Shown in pieces: positions 16,612 through 25,703 of a stretch of DNA of 63,924 nucleotides; positions within the stretch are counted from its first letter, which is position 1; each line of letters starts with the position of its first letter. The stretch comes from Pyrinomonadaceae bacterium (lineage in GTDB: Bacteria > Acidobacteriota > Blastocatellia > Pyrinomonadales > Pyrinomonadaceae). The position numbers were made by a program, and so were the translations under genes. The notes below the pieces were generated by a model, which did not search any database, had not been told where the DNA came from, and saw only the letters and a program-made list of their open reading frames with translations. Where the stretch lies: contig JALHNX010000004.1 in assembly GCA_022843305.1 (NCBI GenBank), positions 1 to 63,924 of the forward strand. The letters are read 5' to 3'.

Positions 16612-18138
16612 ATGTCTGATTTTGAAGAACTTATCGAAGCCGAAGAAGTTTTAAGCCCGGCAGAAGCGAGATTCGAGCGGTGGCGCAAACGCGCCGGATT
16701 TTTTCTCGCGCCGATTGCTTTTCTGGTGATCTTTTTCGCGCCGCTTAATCTCAAACCCGAAGCGCACAGTTTAGCGGCAATTATCGCCGTCGTCATCATC
16801 TTCTGGATTTGCGAAAGTCTGCCGATGCCCGTCACGGCACTGATCGGCGCGGCACTGTGCGTTTTGTTCAAGGTGGCGGACGCAAAGACGGTTTTCGCGC
16901 CGTTTGCCGACCCGCTGATGTTTCTTTTTATCGGCTCTTTTATCATCGCGCGGGCGATTTTTCTGCACGATCTGGATAAAAGATTTGCTTACGGGGTTCT
17001 TTCGCTAAAGATAATCGGTGCGCGACCTTCGCGGATTTTGTTTGCGTTCGGCGCGGTCACGGCGTTTATCTCGGCGTGGATCTCGAACACGGCGACGACC
17101 GCGATGATGTTTGCCATCGGGCTGTCAATTCTCGCTTTTCTGTTCAAACAGGAAAAGGAAACCGGCATTAAGATCAGCCGCAATTACGCGACGGCGATGA
17201 TGCTGATAACCTCTTTTTCGGCTTCGATCGGCGGACTCGCAACGCCGATCGGAACGCCGCCGAACGTCATCGGTTTGGGTTTCATTCGCCAGATTTTAGG
17301 CGCGGAAATCCCGTTTTTCAAATGGATGATGATCGGTGCGCCGATTGTCGTCGTGCTTTATCTTTTTCTCTATTTTTATATGAATTATCTCGCGCCTGCC
17401 GGAGTCAGGGAAATCAAGGGCAGCGCGGAAATGATCCGGCGCGAAAAAGAAAGTTTGGGCGCGTGGACAAGGGCGCAGAAATCAACCGTCATCGCGTTTT
17501 CGACCGCCGTTTTTTTATGGGTTTTTTCGGGTTTGGTTGCGCTTTTTTCGAGCGAAACCGGCGCACTTTACAAAGCCATCAGTGCGCGTCTGCCGGAAGC
17601 CGTCGGCGCGGTCGTCGGTGCAGTTTTGCTGTTTCTTTTGCCCGGAAACAAAACGGGTGAAAAAGCGATCACGTGGTCGGAAGCCGTTAAAATAGATTGG
17701 GGCGTGATCTTGCTTTACGGCGGCGGTTTCGCGCTCGGTGTGCTTTCGTTTCAGACGGGTTTGGCGGAAGCCGTCGGCAGAAATATGACCTCGCTTTTGC
17801 CTCTCAGCGGCGAATTCGGCTTGCTCGTCGCGGCGGTCATCGTCGCCGTTATTTTGTCCGAAACGACATCAAATACGGCTTCGGCAAATATGATCGTGCC
17901 GGTCGTGATCGCAATCGCGCAGACGCAGGGTATCAATCCTTTAATTCCCGCGCTCGGCGCGACATTCGGCGCATCCTTAGGCTTTATGCTTCCCGTTTCG
18001 ACACCGTGCAACGCGATCGTTTACGGTTCGGGTTACATTCCCTTAATGAAAATGGTGCGTTACGGGATTCTTCTGGACATTTTCGGCGCGGTCGTGATTA
18101 TTGCGATGCTTAGTTTGATGGCTCCGTTTTTGAGATAA
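16612..18138 (+). CDS. DASS/SLC13 family sodium:anion symporter
   Basis: A 508-residue membrane transporter of the divalent anion:sodium symporter family (dicarboxylates such as succinate or malate; some members carry sulfate or phosphate). The two pseudo-symmetric SNT ion-binding motifs are SNTATTAMM and SNTASANMIVP, and LATPIGTPPNVIGLG is the family hairpin. About 11-12 membrane segments follow a 30-residue cytoplasmic N-terminus. The ATG at 16612 lies only 5 bp beyond the REPIN-like element, with no ribosome site visible, so expression could depend on read-through from cstA or on a promoter inside the element. Confidence 0.92.
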   Translation: MSDFEELIEAEEVLSPAEARFERWRKRAGFFLAPIAFLVIFFAPLNLKPEAHSLAAIIAVVIIFWICESLPMPVTALIGAALCVLFKVADAKTVFAPFADPLMFLFIGSFIIARAIFLHDLDKRFAYGVLSLKIIGARPSRILFAFGAVTAFISAWISNTATTAMMFAIGLSILAFLFKQEKETGIKISRNYATAMMLITSFSASIGGLATPIGTPPNVIGLGFIRQILGAEIPFFKWMMIGAPIVVVLYLFLYFYMNYLAPAGVREIKGSAEMIRREKESLGAWTRAQKSTVIAFSTAVFLWVFSGLVALFSSETGALYKAISARLPEAVGAVVGAVLLFLLPGNKTGEKAITWSEAVKIDWGVILLYGGGFALGVLSFQTGLAEAVGRNMTSLLPLSGEFGLLVAAVIVAVILSETTSNTASANMIVPVVIAIAQTQGINPLIPALGATFGASLGFMLPVSTPCNAIVYGSGYIPLMKMVRYGILLDIFGAVVIIAMLSLMAPFLR

Positions 18139-18201
18139 AACGAAAACAAAAAATCTCCGCATTTTAGTGCGGGGCGACGGTTATGAAAAAAGATTTTATT
18201 A

Positions 18202-18284
18202 GCCCACGAAACACACGAAAGAAACGAAATTAAAACATCAATTGTAAAAAAAACATTTTCGTTTATTTCGTGTGTTTCGTGGGC
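18202..18284. repeat. Word-type inverted repeat (ACACGAAA)
   Basis: Arms 18202-18229 and 18257-18284 are complementary at 27 of 28 positions, starting GCCCACGAAACACACGAAAG. It lies between the convergent DASS transporter and zinc-ribbon genes and may terminate both. Confidence 0.9.
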
Positions 18285-18355
18285 AAAATCCGAAAAAGAA
18301 TTGATCACCGGCGACTTACCTTATTGGGTTTCAAAAGAGCAAATTTTAATATTTT

Positions 18356-18811
18356 TCATTTTTCCCGGAGCGGAATTTTATCAAAGGTGCGCGTCGTGTG
18401 ATCCGTCACGCTCGCCGGTTCGCGGTGTTCTTCGAGCTGCGCCGTCGTTTTGGCGAAAAGCTGTTGCGGCGGCTGATAGCCTTCGGGAGTTTCGCGGTTT
18501 TGGTCTAATTTCGCTTCGATCAATTTCGGAAGCTGACTTAAAAGCATAAAGCAGATACCGAAAAGCGCGGCGAGATAAAAGAACGCGATTACCATAATTC
18601 CTTTGTGGTCAAACCCGTTTTTCAAAAGCACGGAAACCAACCCGACCAAAATTCCGAATCCGCCGAGCGCGACGAAAACAAGCGAAGTCAGCAGATTGTC
18701 CATCATTGATTTCGGTGTTTCTTCGGTGTTTTCCTTGAGAATTTTCGCCCCGCAATTATTACAATAATTCAGTTTATCGTTGACTGTGCTGCCGCACGCT
18801 GAACAAAACAT
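18356..18811 (-). CDS. Zinc-ribbon membrane protein
   Basis: A 151-residue protein. It starts with a zinc ribbon (CSAC near residue 3 and CNNC near 17), then has two transmembrane helices (about 40-63 and 70-93), and a 55-residue hydrophilic tail containing TTRTFDK. Double-zinc-ribbon and YckC-like proteins of this sort are frequent in Acidobacteriota; function is not known. It lies 27 bp downstream of the membrane protein gene at 18839-19474 and probably shares its transcript. Both proteins share the short TTRxFD sequence in their soluble parts. Confidence 0.75.
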   Translation of the reverse strand: MFCSACGSTVNDKLNYCNNCGAKILKENTEETPKSMMDNLLTSLVFVALGGFGILVGLVSVLLKNGFDHKGIMVIAFFYLAALFGICFMLLSQLPKLIEAKLDQNRETPEGYQPPQQLFAKTTAQLEEHREPASVTDHTTRTFDKIPLREK

Positions 18812-18838
18812 TTTTCACGCTCTCCTTTTCAGAAAAAT

Positions 18839-19474
18839 CTACTCGCTCGGTTTGATCTTGTCTTCGAGCCAGTTCGTTAAATCATCAACCGCTTCGATAT
18901 GAATCGGCTTGCCCTGAAAGGCTTTAATGGCAAAAATTACAAGCATCACGGTGGTCACGATATTAAAAATCGATTCGCCCGCGCCCGCCAGTCCGGTGAT
19001 GTTGCTCAAGCCGCCTAAAATCGCGCTGATGATTAGAATCGCGAGGTGCGCGGCAACACCCTGTGCGGCGTGAAAACGCACCTTTGCTTCGGATTTCGGC
19101 ACGAAAAACAATTCGAGCAGACCGGCGACCAGACCGATGAAAAAAGGAACGTAAGGCAGCGCCGTCAGAATATTTTCGGGCAGACCGACCTTTGCGACCT
19201 TGCGCGTTCGGTCGTTTTGCGCGTAGAGCGGAAGCGGCGGCTGATAGTTCGACGGCACGTTCTGACCGTTGAAAGGCGCTTGATATTGATTAAAATTCGC
19301 TTCGTCAAACTTGCGCGTCGTCTGTTCTTCGGTTTGGACTGGTTCTTCGAATCTCTTCGTATCCGTCGCGCCGTTCTGAGGCAAAGTCGTAGTCTCCTGC
19401 GGCTGCGGCTCAAACGCAGTTTTTTTCGGGAAATCGGGGTCGAGCGGATTTGTATCGAATTTTTTCTTTGCCAT
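18839..19474 (-). CDS. DUF4870/Tic20-like membrane protein
   Basis: A 211-residue protein with a long charged N-terminus (1-95, Pro/Gln/Thr rich, containing QTTRKFDEANF) and then three hydrophobic segments between about 98 and 190. The membrane part, LTALPYVPFFIGLVAGLLELFFVPKSE followed by FHAAQG, fits the DUF4870/Tic20-like family. No enzymatic motif is evident. It is the upstream gene of a pair with the zinc-ribbon protein. The ATG at 19474 is the only sensible start. Confidence 0.7.
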   Translation of the reverse strand: MAKKKFDTNPLDPDFPKKTAFEPQPQETTTLPQNGATDTKRFEEPVQTEEQTTRKFDEANFNQYQAPFNGQNVPSNYQPPLPLYAQNDRTRKVAKVGLPENILTALPYVPFFIGLVAGLLELFFVPKSEAKVRFHAAQGVAAHLAILIISAILGGLSNITGLAGAGESIFNIVTTVMLVIFAIKAFQGKPIHIEAVDDLTNWLEDKIKPSE

Positions 19475-19521
19475 GATGTTTAAATTTTACGACATAATTT
19501 TATATTTAGTTCGGAAAAATT

Positions 19522-19591
19522 CAACAACAGATTCCACACACTACACAAATCAAAAAAGTAAATCCGTGAAATTTGTGTAATCTGTTGTTTG
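19522..19591. repeat. Word-type inverted repeat
   Basis: CAACAACAGATT and CTACACAAAT on the left are answered by ATTTGTGTAATCTGTTGTTTG (19571-19591) with a gap. It lies just before the aspS stop codon on the spacer side. Confidence 0.75.
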
Positions 19592-19593
19592 AA

Positions 19594-21402
19594 TTACTCA
19601 ACTATTTTAATCCCTAATTCCTTCAATTGCGAAACGTCAACGTCGCCGGGCGAATCCATCATCAAGTCCTGCGCCGACGCGGTTTTCGGAAAAGCCATCA
19701 CGTCGCGGATGTTTTCCGTGCCGCAGAGAATCATACAGGTTCGTTCGATTCCGGCGGCAAATCCGCCGTGCGGCGGCGTGCCGTATTCGAGCGCGTCGAG
19801 GAAAAACCCGAATCGCGCGCGCGCAACTTCAGGCGATAAACCCAACGCTTTGAAGTTCAACGCTTGAATTTCCTTTTGATGAATGCGAATCGAACCGCCC
19901 GCACATTCGTAACCGTTAATTACCGCGTCATACGCTTTGGCGCGGACTTTTCCGAGCAGTTCATGCTGTGTTTCGTCCTCGATTGCCGTGCGGAACATTT
20001 CCAAATCTTCGTCCATCGGCGAAGTAAAAGGATGATGCGCCGCGTCGTAATTTCCGGTTTCGTCGTTATGTTCGAACATCGGAAATTCGGTAACTAACAA
20101 AGGTTTATAAGCGTTGCGGTCAATCAAATTCTCGCGTTTCGCAACTTCGATTCTGAGCGCACCGAGCGCGGCGGCGGCGACCGATTTTTTGCCCGCGACA
20201 ATCAGCACGGCATCGCCTTTTTCGGCTTTTGCGGTTGTAGCGAGTTCCGAAATTTTCGCTTCGCCCAAAACTTTCAAAAGCGAAGAATTAAGCTCGTCGC
20301 CGAGTTTTATCCAAGCCAAACCGCTCGCGCCGTAACGCTTCACAAACTCTTGTAAATCATCCGTCACTTTGCGCGAATAATCCGCCTTGCCTTTGACGAC
20401 GATTGCCTTGATTTCGCCTTTGTTTTCCAAAACGGCGGCGAACGGCGCAAAATCCGTGTTTTTGAAACTTTCGGACAAATCAACGAGTTCCATTTCAAAA
20501 CGCAAATCCGGCTTGTCCGAACCGAATCGGCGCAACGCTTCAGCATAAGTCATTCGCGGAAATTGCGCGGGCAATTCGACATCAATAAGACGCAAAACGC
20601 TTTGGAACATTCCTTCGATGATGCGGTAGATCGTTTCCTGATTGGCAAAAGATATTTCAACGTCGAGCTGCGTAAATTCGGGCTGACGGTCGGCGCGTAA
20701 ATCTTCGTCGCGGAAACATCGCGCAATTTGGTAATATTTGTCCAAACCCGAGATCATACAAATCTGTTTCAAAATCTGCGGCGATTGCGGCAGCGCGAAA
20801 AATTTGCTCGTGTGAATCCGCGACGGCACGATAAAATCGCGTGCGCCTTCGGGCGTTGATTTCAGAAGGATCGGCGTTTCGATTTCGGTAAAGCCGAGAT
20901 TATCCATATAATTACGGATTTCTTTCACCGCGCGCGCCCGCATCCGAATATTGTGCGCAAGCTGCGGACGGCGCAAATCGAGATAACGGTATTTCAGGCG
21001 CAAATCTTCCGACGCGAGATTTTGCGAACCGGCTTTTTCAAGCTCGAACGGCAAAGTTTTCGCGTCGTTCAAGATCAGGATTTCGGACGCGTGAACTTCG
21101 ATGTCGCCCGTTGCGAGCTTCGAGTTATGCGTTCCTTCCGAGCGCGAAAACACTTCGCCGATCACGGCGACGACAAATTCGCCGCGCAAAAGTTTCGCTT
21201 TCGTATGCGCTTCCCGGTCGGTTTCTTCGCTGACGACGATCTGCGTAATTCCGTCGCGGTCGCGCAGATCAATAAACGTAAATACGCCGAAGTCGCGTTT
21301 TTTCGCCACCCAGCCCATCAAAACAACCTTTTCGCCGACATTAGTTTCGCGCAGTTCGCCGCACGAATGAGTTTTTTCCAAATTTCCTAAAACGTCCAAC
21401 AT
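19594..21402 (-). CDS. aspS: Aspartyl-tRNA synthetase
   Basis: A 602-residue class II aminoacyl-tRNA synthetase charging tRNA-Asp (possibly also tRNA-Asn in species lacking AsnRS). The N-terminal OB-fold anticodon-binding domain spans 1-110. Class II motif 2 is CFRDEDLRADRQPEFTQLD, the bacterial GAD insertion lies at about 300-410, and motif 3 is GIERTCMILCG. Length and domain order match bacterial AspRS. It stands alone; the spacer on its 5' side is repetitive and contains a cdsA relic. Downstream sits a word-type inverted repeat. Confidence 0.97.
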   Translation of the reverse strand: MLDVLGNLEKTHSCGELRETNVGEKVVLMGWVAKKRDFGVFTFIDLRDRDGITQIVVSEETDREAHTKAKLLRGEFVVAVIGEVFSRSEGTHNSKLATGDIEVHASEILILNDAKTLPFELEKAGSQNLASEDLRLKYRYLDLRRPQLAHNIRMRARAVKEIRNYMDNLGFTEIETPILLKSTPEGARDFIVPSRIHTSKFFALPQSPQILKQICMISGLDKYYQIARCFRDEDLRADRQPEFTQLDVEISFANQETIYRIIEGMFQSVLRLIDVELPAQFPRMTYAEALRRFGSDKPDLRFEMELVDLSESFKNTDFAPFAAVLENKGEIKAIVVKGKADYSRKVTDDLQEFVKRYGASGLAWIKLGDELNSSLLKVLGEAKISELATTAKAEKGDAVLIVAGKKSVAAAALGALRIEVAKRENLIDRNAYKPLLVTEFPMFEHNDETGNYDAAHHPFTSPMDEDLEMFRTAIEDETQHELLGKVRAKAYDAVINGYECAGGSIRIHQKEIQALNFKALGLSPEVARARFGFFLDALEYGTPPHGGFAAGIERTCMILCGTENIRDVMAFPKTASAQDLMMDSPGDVDVSQLKELGIKIVE

Positions 21403-21410
21403 AATTTTTA

Positions 21411-21486
21411 TTAACCGCGAAACACGCGAAAGGGCGCGAAAAGATTTTTTGTTTTATTTCGCATTTTTGGCGTATTTCGCGGTTTA
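21411..21486. repeat. Word-type inverted repeat (CGCGAAA)
   Basis: TTAACCGCGAAACACGCGAA (from 21411) is answered by GCGTATTTCGCGGTTTAA (to 21486). It starts 9 bp upstream of the aspS ATG, inside its leader. Confidence 0.85.
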
Positions 21487-21607
21487 AATATCTTCTATAA
21501 AAATAAAAAAAACGCCTTTCGATCTTGAAGACAAACGAAAAGCGGAACGCTAAAAATTTTGCGCTCTCGCCGATCAATTATCGTCGTTATTAAATCGAAC
21601 CGCGTTC

Positions 21608-21671
21608 ATAAAGACTAAAATATAAAACCGTGAAAAATAATACAAGATAGATGCGTTAAAAAGCAAACTCG
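21608..21671 (-). pseudogene. Relic of a cdsA 3' end
   Basis: On the minus strand this stretch translates to SSLLFNASILYYFSRFYI, closely matching the C-terminus of the CdsA encoded at 26771-27625 (DSLLFNAPILYYFARFYF). The DNA is also alignable, roughly three-quarters identical over about 50 bp. Nothing upstream of it resembles the rest of cdsA, so it seems to be the remnant of a second, lost copy. It occupies part of the 489-bp spacer between aspS and hsp20. Confidence 0.55.
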
Positions 21672-21849
21672 ACCTGATTAATGAATATTTTCGTTCCGTT
21701 TGTTGTGTAAAAATACGCGGTTTCGCGGCGATATTTCGCGCCGGATATTGTTTATTAAAGCAAATTTTCGAGGAGAATTTATTAAACCTCAAATATATCA
21801 GGAGTTTGAAAAGCGAAGCGATGAGGCACACAGATTGCGATTAATCCGT

Positions 21850-21866
21850 TTGAAGCAGTCTGCTTC
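21850..21866 (+). promoter_or_regulatory. Small hairpin upstream of hsp20
   Basis: TGAAGCA-GTC-TGCTTCA forms a perfect 7-bp stem about 25 bp before the hsp20 start. It could be an operator or leader structure; no CIRCE element is present. Confidence 0.3.
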
Positions 21867-21891
21867 AAATTTATTCAAAAGGAGGTCAAAA

Positions 21892-22446
21892 ATGAATAAA
21901 GTAGAAAATATTCCGAATCAGGAAACGGCGATGACCAAAACGGAAACCGCGACGAACGAAAATGCATTTCCGATGCTGGTCGAAGCGGAAAAAATGTTTG
22001 ATCACTTTGCCGAATTAACTAAAGAAACCGCACAGAAAGCGTATGAGTTTTTCCTCAAACGCGGCGGCGATTTCGGCAAAGAAATCGAAGATTGGTTCAA
22101 GGCGGAAGCCGAAATTCTGCGTCCCGTCACGGTCGAAATTACCGAAACGGACAAACAAATCAATGTTACGGCGATGGTTCCGGGTTTTAAGCCGGAAGAA
22201 ATCGAAATCAGCGTGGACGGCAATGTTTTACTTTTGAGCGGCACGACCGCCACGGAAAACAAAAAAGAAGACGAAAACACGTTTTACAGCGAATGGCGCA
22301 GTAATCGTTTCTTCCGCCGGTTGACGCTTCCGGCAGAAATTAACGCGGAAAAGGTCAAAGCAAATTTGAAGGACGGCGTTCTGCACCTAAAACTGCCGAA
22401 AGCCGCGCCGCACGAAGCGAAACAAATCTCGGTTTCAGCCGGATAA
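21892..22446 (+). CDS. Small heat-shock protein (Hsp20/alpha-crystallin family)
   Basis: A 184-residue ATP-independent chaperone. The ATG at 21892 follows a near-perfect ribosome site AAGGAGGT (21879-21886), which sets the start against a longer frame from 21700. Residues 85-175 form the alpha-crystallin domain: ITETDKQINVTAMVPGFKPEEIEISVDGNVL for the early strands, and LKDGVLHLKLPKA near the C-terminus. The first 80 residues are helical and acidic and resemble the DUF2934-type region often fused to Hsp20 in this phylum. It stands just before the ABC exporter operon, separated by a hairpin. Confidence 0.93.
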   Translation: MNKVENIPNQETAMTKTETATNENAFPMLVEAEKMFDHFAELTKETAQKAYEFFLKRGGDFGKEIEDWFKAEAEILRPVTVEITETDKQINVTAMVPGFKPEEIEISVDGNVLLLSGTTATENKKEDENTFYSEWRSNRFFRRLTLPAEINAEKVKANLKDGVLHLKLPKAAPHEAKQISVSAG

Positions 22447-22479
22447 AAATGATCGAAAACTAATTGGCAACAAAAAGAA

Positions 22480-22522
22480 ATTCAGGATTTCCGCAAAACC
22501 GGAATCCTGAATTTCCGGTTTT
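22480..22522 (+). terminator. Hairpin after hsp20, probable terminator
   Basis: ATTCAGGATTTCCG (22480-22493) pairs with CCGGAATCCTGAAT (22499-22512) with one bulge, followed by TTCCGGTTTT. Confidence 0.5.
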
Positions 22523-22533
22523 AGGCGAAAAAA

Positions 22534-23337
22534 ATGTTTCGTGCAAAAATTCTCGAAAATTCTCGAAAAATAATTGACGAATCGCCGAAACGCGATAAAA
22601 TTGCAGGTAAAATTTTGACAACAAAAATCAAAAAAGAAGCGATTTTCATCGTGCGCGGCGTGTCGAAAGTTTATCAGATGGGCGAGGTCGAAGTTCACGC
22701 TTTGCGCTCGGTTGATCTGGATTTATACGAAGGCGAATTGGCGGTTCTGCTCGGCGCGTCGGGTTCGGGAAAATCAACTTTGCTCAATATTATCGGCGGT
22801 TTGGACGTGCCGACTTCGGGCGAAGTGATTTTCCGCGACCATAATCTGACAAAAGCCAACGACGCACAGTTGACCGAATTTCGGCGCGATCACGTCGGGT
22901 TTGTTTTTCAATTTTACAACCTGATTCCGAGTCTGACCGCGCTCGAAAATGTTCAGTTGATTACTGAAATCGCTGCCAAACCGATGAAAGCCGAAGATGC
23001 GCTCGAAATGGTCGGATTGAAGGAAAGACTTCATCATTTTCCCGCCCAGCTTTCGGGCGGCGAACAGCAGCGCGTCGCCATTGCGCGGGCGGTTGCCAAA
23101 CAGCCCGACGTTTTATTGTGCGACGAACCGACCGGCGCGCTCGATTATAAAACCGGAAAAATCGTGCTTGAAGTCATTGAAAGAGTAAACCGCGAACTCG
23201 GCACGACGACCGCCGTCATCACGCACAACGCGCCGATTGCACGGATGGCAGACCGCGTGATTCACATCGGCAGCGGGCGGATTGTTTCGATTGAAAGCAA
23301 CGCGAAAAAGGCGAGTCCGGCGGATTTGGTCTGGTAG
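22534..23337 (+). CDS. ABC transporter ATP-binding protein (LolD/MacB type)
   Basis: A 267-residue ATPase energising the permease at 23340. Walker A is GASGSGKST, the signature is [14 protein letters not shown], and Walker B is [12 protein letters not shown], with the D-loop and a switch His in VITHN. The sequence is of the MacB/LolD class rather than the nutrient-import class. The first 37 residues are basic and poorly conserved; an in-frame TTG near 22616, preceded by AGG, may be the real start. With the permease (2 bp later) and the adaptor (overlapping) it forms a three-gene export operon. Confidence 0.93.
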   Translation: MFRAKILENSRKIIDESPKRDKIAGKILTTKIKKEAIFIVRGVSKVYQMGEVEVHALRSVDLDLYEGELAVLLGASGSGKSTLLNIIGGLDVPTSGEVIFRDHNLTKANDAQLTEFRRDHVGFVFQFYNLIPSLTALENVQLITEIAAKPMKAEDALEMVGLKERLHHFPAQLSGGEQQRVAIARAVAKQPDVLLCDEPTGALDYKTGKIVLEVIERVNRELGTTTAVITHNAPIARMADRVIHIGSGRIVSIESNAKKASPADLVW

Positions 23338-23339
23338 AA

Positions 23340-25703
23340 ATGAATGCCTTGAACAAAAAACTTTTCCGTGATTTTTGGCATTTGCGCGGGCAGATTATTG
23401 CGACCGCGCTCGTTGTCGCGTGCGGCATCGCTTCGTTCGTTTCGATGCGCAGCACTTACGATTCCCTTCTGAAAACACAGCAAAATTACTATTCCGCCTA
23501 TCGTTTCGCGGACGTTTTCGCGCATCTCAAACGCGCGCCCGAAAGTTTGAAACCTCAAATCGAAAAAATTCCCGGCGTGGCGGCGGTCAATACGCGGGTC
23601 GTTTCCGAAGTCACGCTGAATCTGCCGAATATGAGCGAACCGGCGCAGGGAAAAATCGTTTCGATTCCGCCCGTGCAAGCTGCGACACTTAACGATCTGC
23701 ATTTTCTGCGCGGGCGTTATATCCGCGCCGACCGCAGCGAAGAAGTGATTATCAGCGGCGCTTTTGCCGAGGCGAACGGCTTTCAGCCCGACGATTCGCT
23801 CGAAGCAATTATCAACGGACGCTGGCGCAAATTAACGATTGTCGGAGTCGCGCTTTCGCCCGAATATATTTACGAAATCCGCGCCGGAGACATTTTTCCC
23901 GATAATCGTCGTTTCGGAATATTATGGATGAACCGCCCGTCGGTCGCGGCGGCGTTTCAGATGGAAGGCGCGTTTAACGATGTCAGTTTGACGCTCGCGC
24001 CCGGCGCAAGCGATAGCGCGGTGATCGAAAATCTCGACCGTCTTTTGGAAAATTACGGCGGCACGGGCAGTTACGGGCGCGCCGACCAGCAATCGCATCG
24101 TTTTATCTCGAATGAGTTTTCGCAATTGGAAGTTCAGGGAACTTTTCTGCCCGCCATTTTTCTCGGCGTGACGGCTTTTCTTCTGCATCTCGTCTTGTCG
24201 CGGCTGGTCAGCACACAGCGCGAGCAAATCGGGCTTTTGAAAGCCTTCGGCTACACGAATTTCGACATCGGTCTGCATTTTTTGCAGCTTGCGTTTGCCG
24301 CCGTTTCGGGCGGTGCTGTTTTAGGCGTTTTGCTCGGAATGTATCTCGGTTCGGCGATGACCAATCTTTACGGCGATTATTTTCATTTTCCGGTTTTGCA
24401 GTATAACGCGGGCTGGTTCGTGATTCTGATTTCGTTCGTGATAAGTTTCGGCGCGGCGGCACTCGGCGCATTTTCTGCCGTTTTGAAAGCCGTCGGTTTG
24501 CCGCCCGCCGAAGCAATGCGCCCCGAACCGCCGGCGCGTTTTACCGCCGGATTTTTAGAAAAAGCGGGCTTGCAAAAATATCTTTCGGCAAATCATCGAA
24601 TCGTTCTTAGAAATCTTTCGCGCCAGCCGATCAAAGCCGCGCTTTCGATTATCGGGATTTCGCTTGCCGCCGCGCTTCTTTTCACGGGATTTTACTTTTT
24701 CGACGCGGTTAACAAAATCATCGAAATCCAGTTCGAGCAAGTGATTCGTGATGATGTCAACGTCGTTTTTTATCAGCCGCGACCGGGCAGAACGCGTTAC
24801 GATCTGGCAAATCTGCCGGGTGTTGTAAAAGTGGAAGTTTTTCGTTCCGTTCCCGCCCGTCTGCGTTTCGGTCACCGCTCACGGCGCGTCGGGCTGATCG
24901 GCGCGGAAAGCCAAAGCGATTTGCGGCGCATTATTGATAAAAACGGGAAGGTTTTCAATCTTCCGCCCGAAGGCGTTGTTCTGTCAAAGTCGCTGGCAGA
25001 TGTTTTGGAAATTGAAAAGGGCGATAAATTGACGGTTGAAGTTTTGGAAGGCTCGCGTCCCGTTCGTGAAATCGAAGTTACCGCAACGATTGACGAATTG
25101 ATGGGAATGAACGCGTATCTCGACATACACGCGCTTAATCGTTTGATGAACGAAGACGATGTGATTTCCGGCGCGTATCTTTCGGTTGATTCACTTAAAA
25201 GAGATAAATTATACTCGCGTCTGAAACAAATGCCGTCGGTTGCCGGTGTCGGGCTTCCCGCCGTCACGCTCGAAGGATTCAATAAAACTTTCGGGCAAAC
25301 GATCGGGACATTTACATTCATTCTGGTTTCATTTGCGTCGGTGATTATCTTCGGCGTGGTTTACAACGGCGCACGGATTTCGCTTTCGGAACGCGGACGC
25401 GAGCTTGCCAGCCTACGCGTTTTGGGTTTTACGCAGCGCGAAATCGCCGTTATTTTGCTTGGCGAACAAGCCGTTTTGACGCTTCTGGCAATTCCGTTCG
25501 GTTATTTTTTCGGCTTTGTCATCTGTCTTTTATCGAACAATCTGGTTGACACGGAAATTCTGCGTCTGCCGATTGTTTTCACCCGGCGCACGTTTATTAT
25601 AACTTTTATCGTCACCGTTCTGGCGGCGATAGTTTCGGGCTTGATGGTCGTTTGGCGGCTCAGAAATCTCGATTTGATCGAGGTTTTGAAAACGCGGGAG
25701 TGA
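23340..25703 (+). CDS. ABC transporter permease with two FtsX domains
   Basis: A 787-residue inner-membrane permease. Transmembrane helix 1 (about 18-38) is followed by a large periplasmic domain (40-270), a first FtsX core of three helices (about 275-400, with [17 protein letters not shown]), a second helix-plus-periplasmic block (435-660), and a second FtsX core (665-787, with [20 protein letters not shown]). This duplicated architecture resembles LolC/LolE-like and DevC-like exporters more than single-core MacB. The substrate is likely a lipid, lipoprotein or small hydrophobic molecule. The stop codon overlaps the adaptor start (TGATG). Confidence 0.92.
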   Translation: MNALNKKLFRDFWHLRGQIIATALVVACGIASFVSMRSTYDSLLKTQQNYYSAYRFADVFAHLKRAPESLKPQIEKIPGVAAVNTRVVSEVTLNLPNMSEPAQGKIVSIPPVQAATLNDLHFLRGRYIRADRSEEVIISGAFAEANGFQPDDSLEAIINGRWRKLTIVGVALSPEYIYEIRAGDIFPDNRRFGILWMNRPSVAAAFQMEGAFNDVSLTLAPGASDSAVIENLDRLLENYGGTGSYGRADQQSHRFISNEFSQLEVQGTFLPAIFLGVTAFLLHLVLSRLVSTQREQIGLLKAFGYTNFDIGLHFLQLAFAAVSGGAVLGVLLGMYLGSAMTNLYGDYFHFPVLQYNAGWFVILISFVISFGAAALGAFSAVLKAVGLPPAEAMRPEPPARFTAGFLEKAGLQKYLSANHRIVLRNLSRQPIKAALSIIGISLAAALLFTGFYFFDAVNKIIEIQFEQVIRDDVNVVFYQPRPGRTRYDLANLPGVVKVEVFRSVPARLRFGHRSRRVGLIGAESQSDLRRIIDKNGKVFNLPPEGVVLSKSLADVLEIEKGDKLTVEVLEGSRPVREIEVTATIDELMGMNAYLDIHALNRLMNEDDVISGAYLSVDSLKRDKLYSRLKQMPSVAGVGLPAVTLEGFNKTFGQTIGTFTFILVSFASVIIFGVVYNGARISLSERGRELASLRVLGFTQREIAVILLGEQAVLTLLAIPFGYFFGFVICLLSNNLVDTEILRLPIVFTRRTFIITFIVTVLAAIVSGLMVVWRLRNLDLIEVLKTRE

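Noticed and set aside
21700-21891. 64-residue N-terminal extension of Hsp20
   Set aside because: The strong AAGGAGGT site fixes the start at 21892, and the extension has no similarity to Hsp20 proteins.
21403-21891. Possible structured RNA or tRNA gene in a long spacer
   Set aside because: No T-loop (GTTCGA) with a matching acceptor stem was found; the content is explained by the inverted repeat, the cdsA relic and the hsp20 leader.
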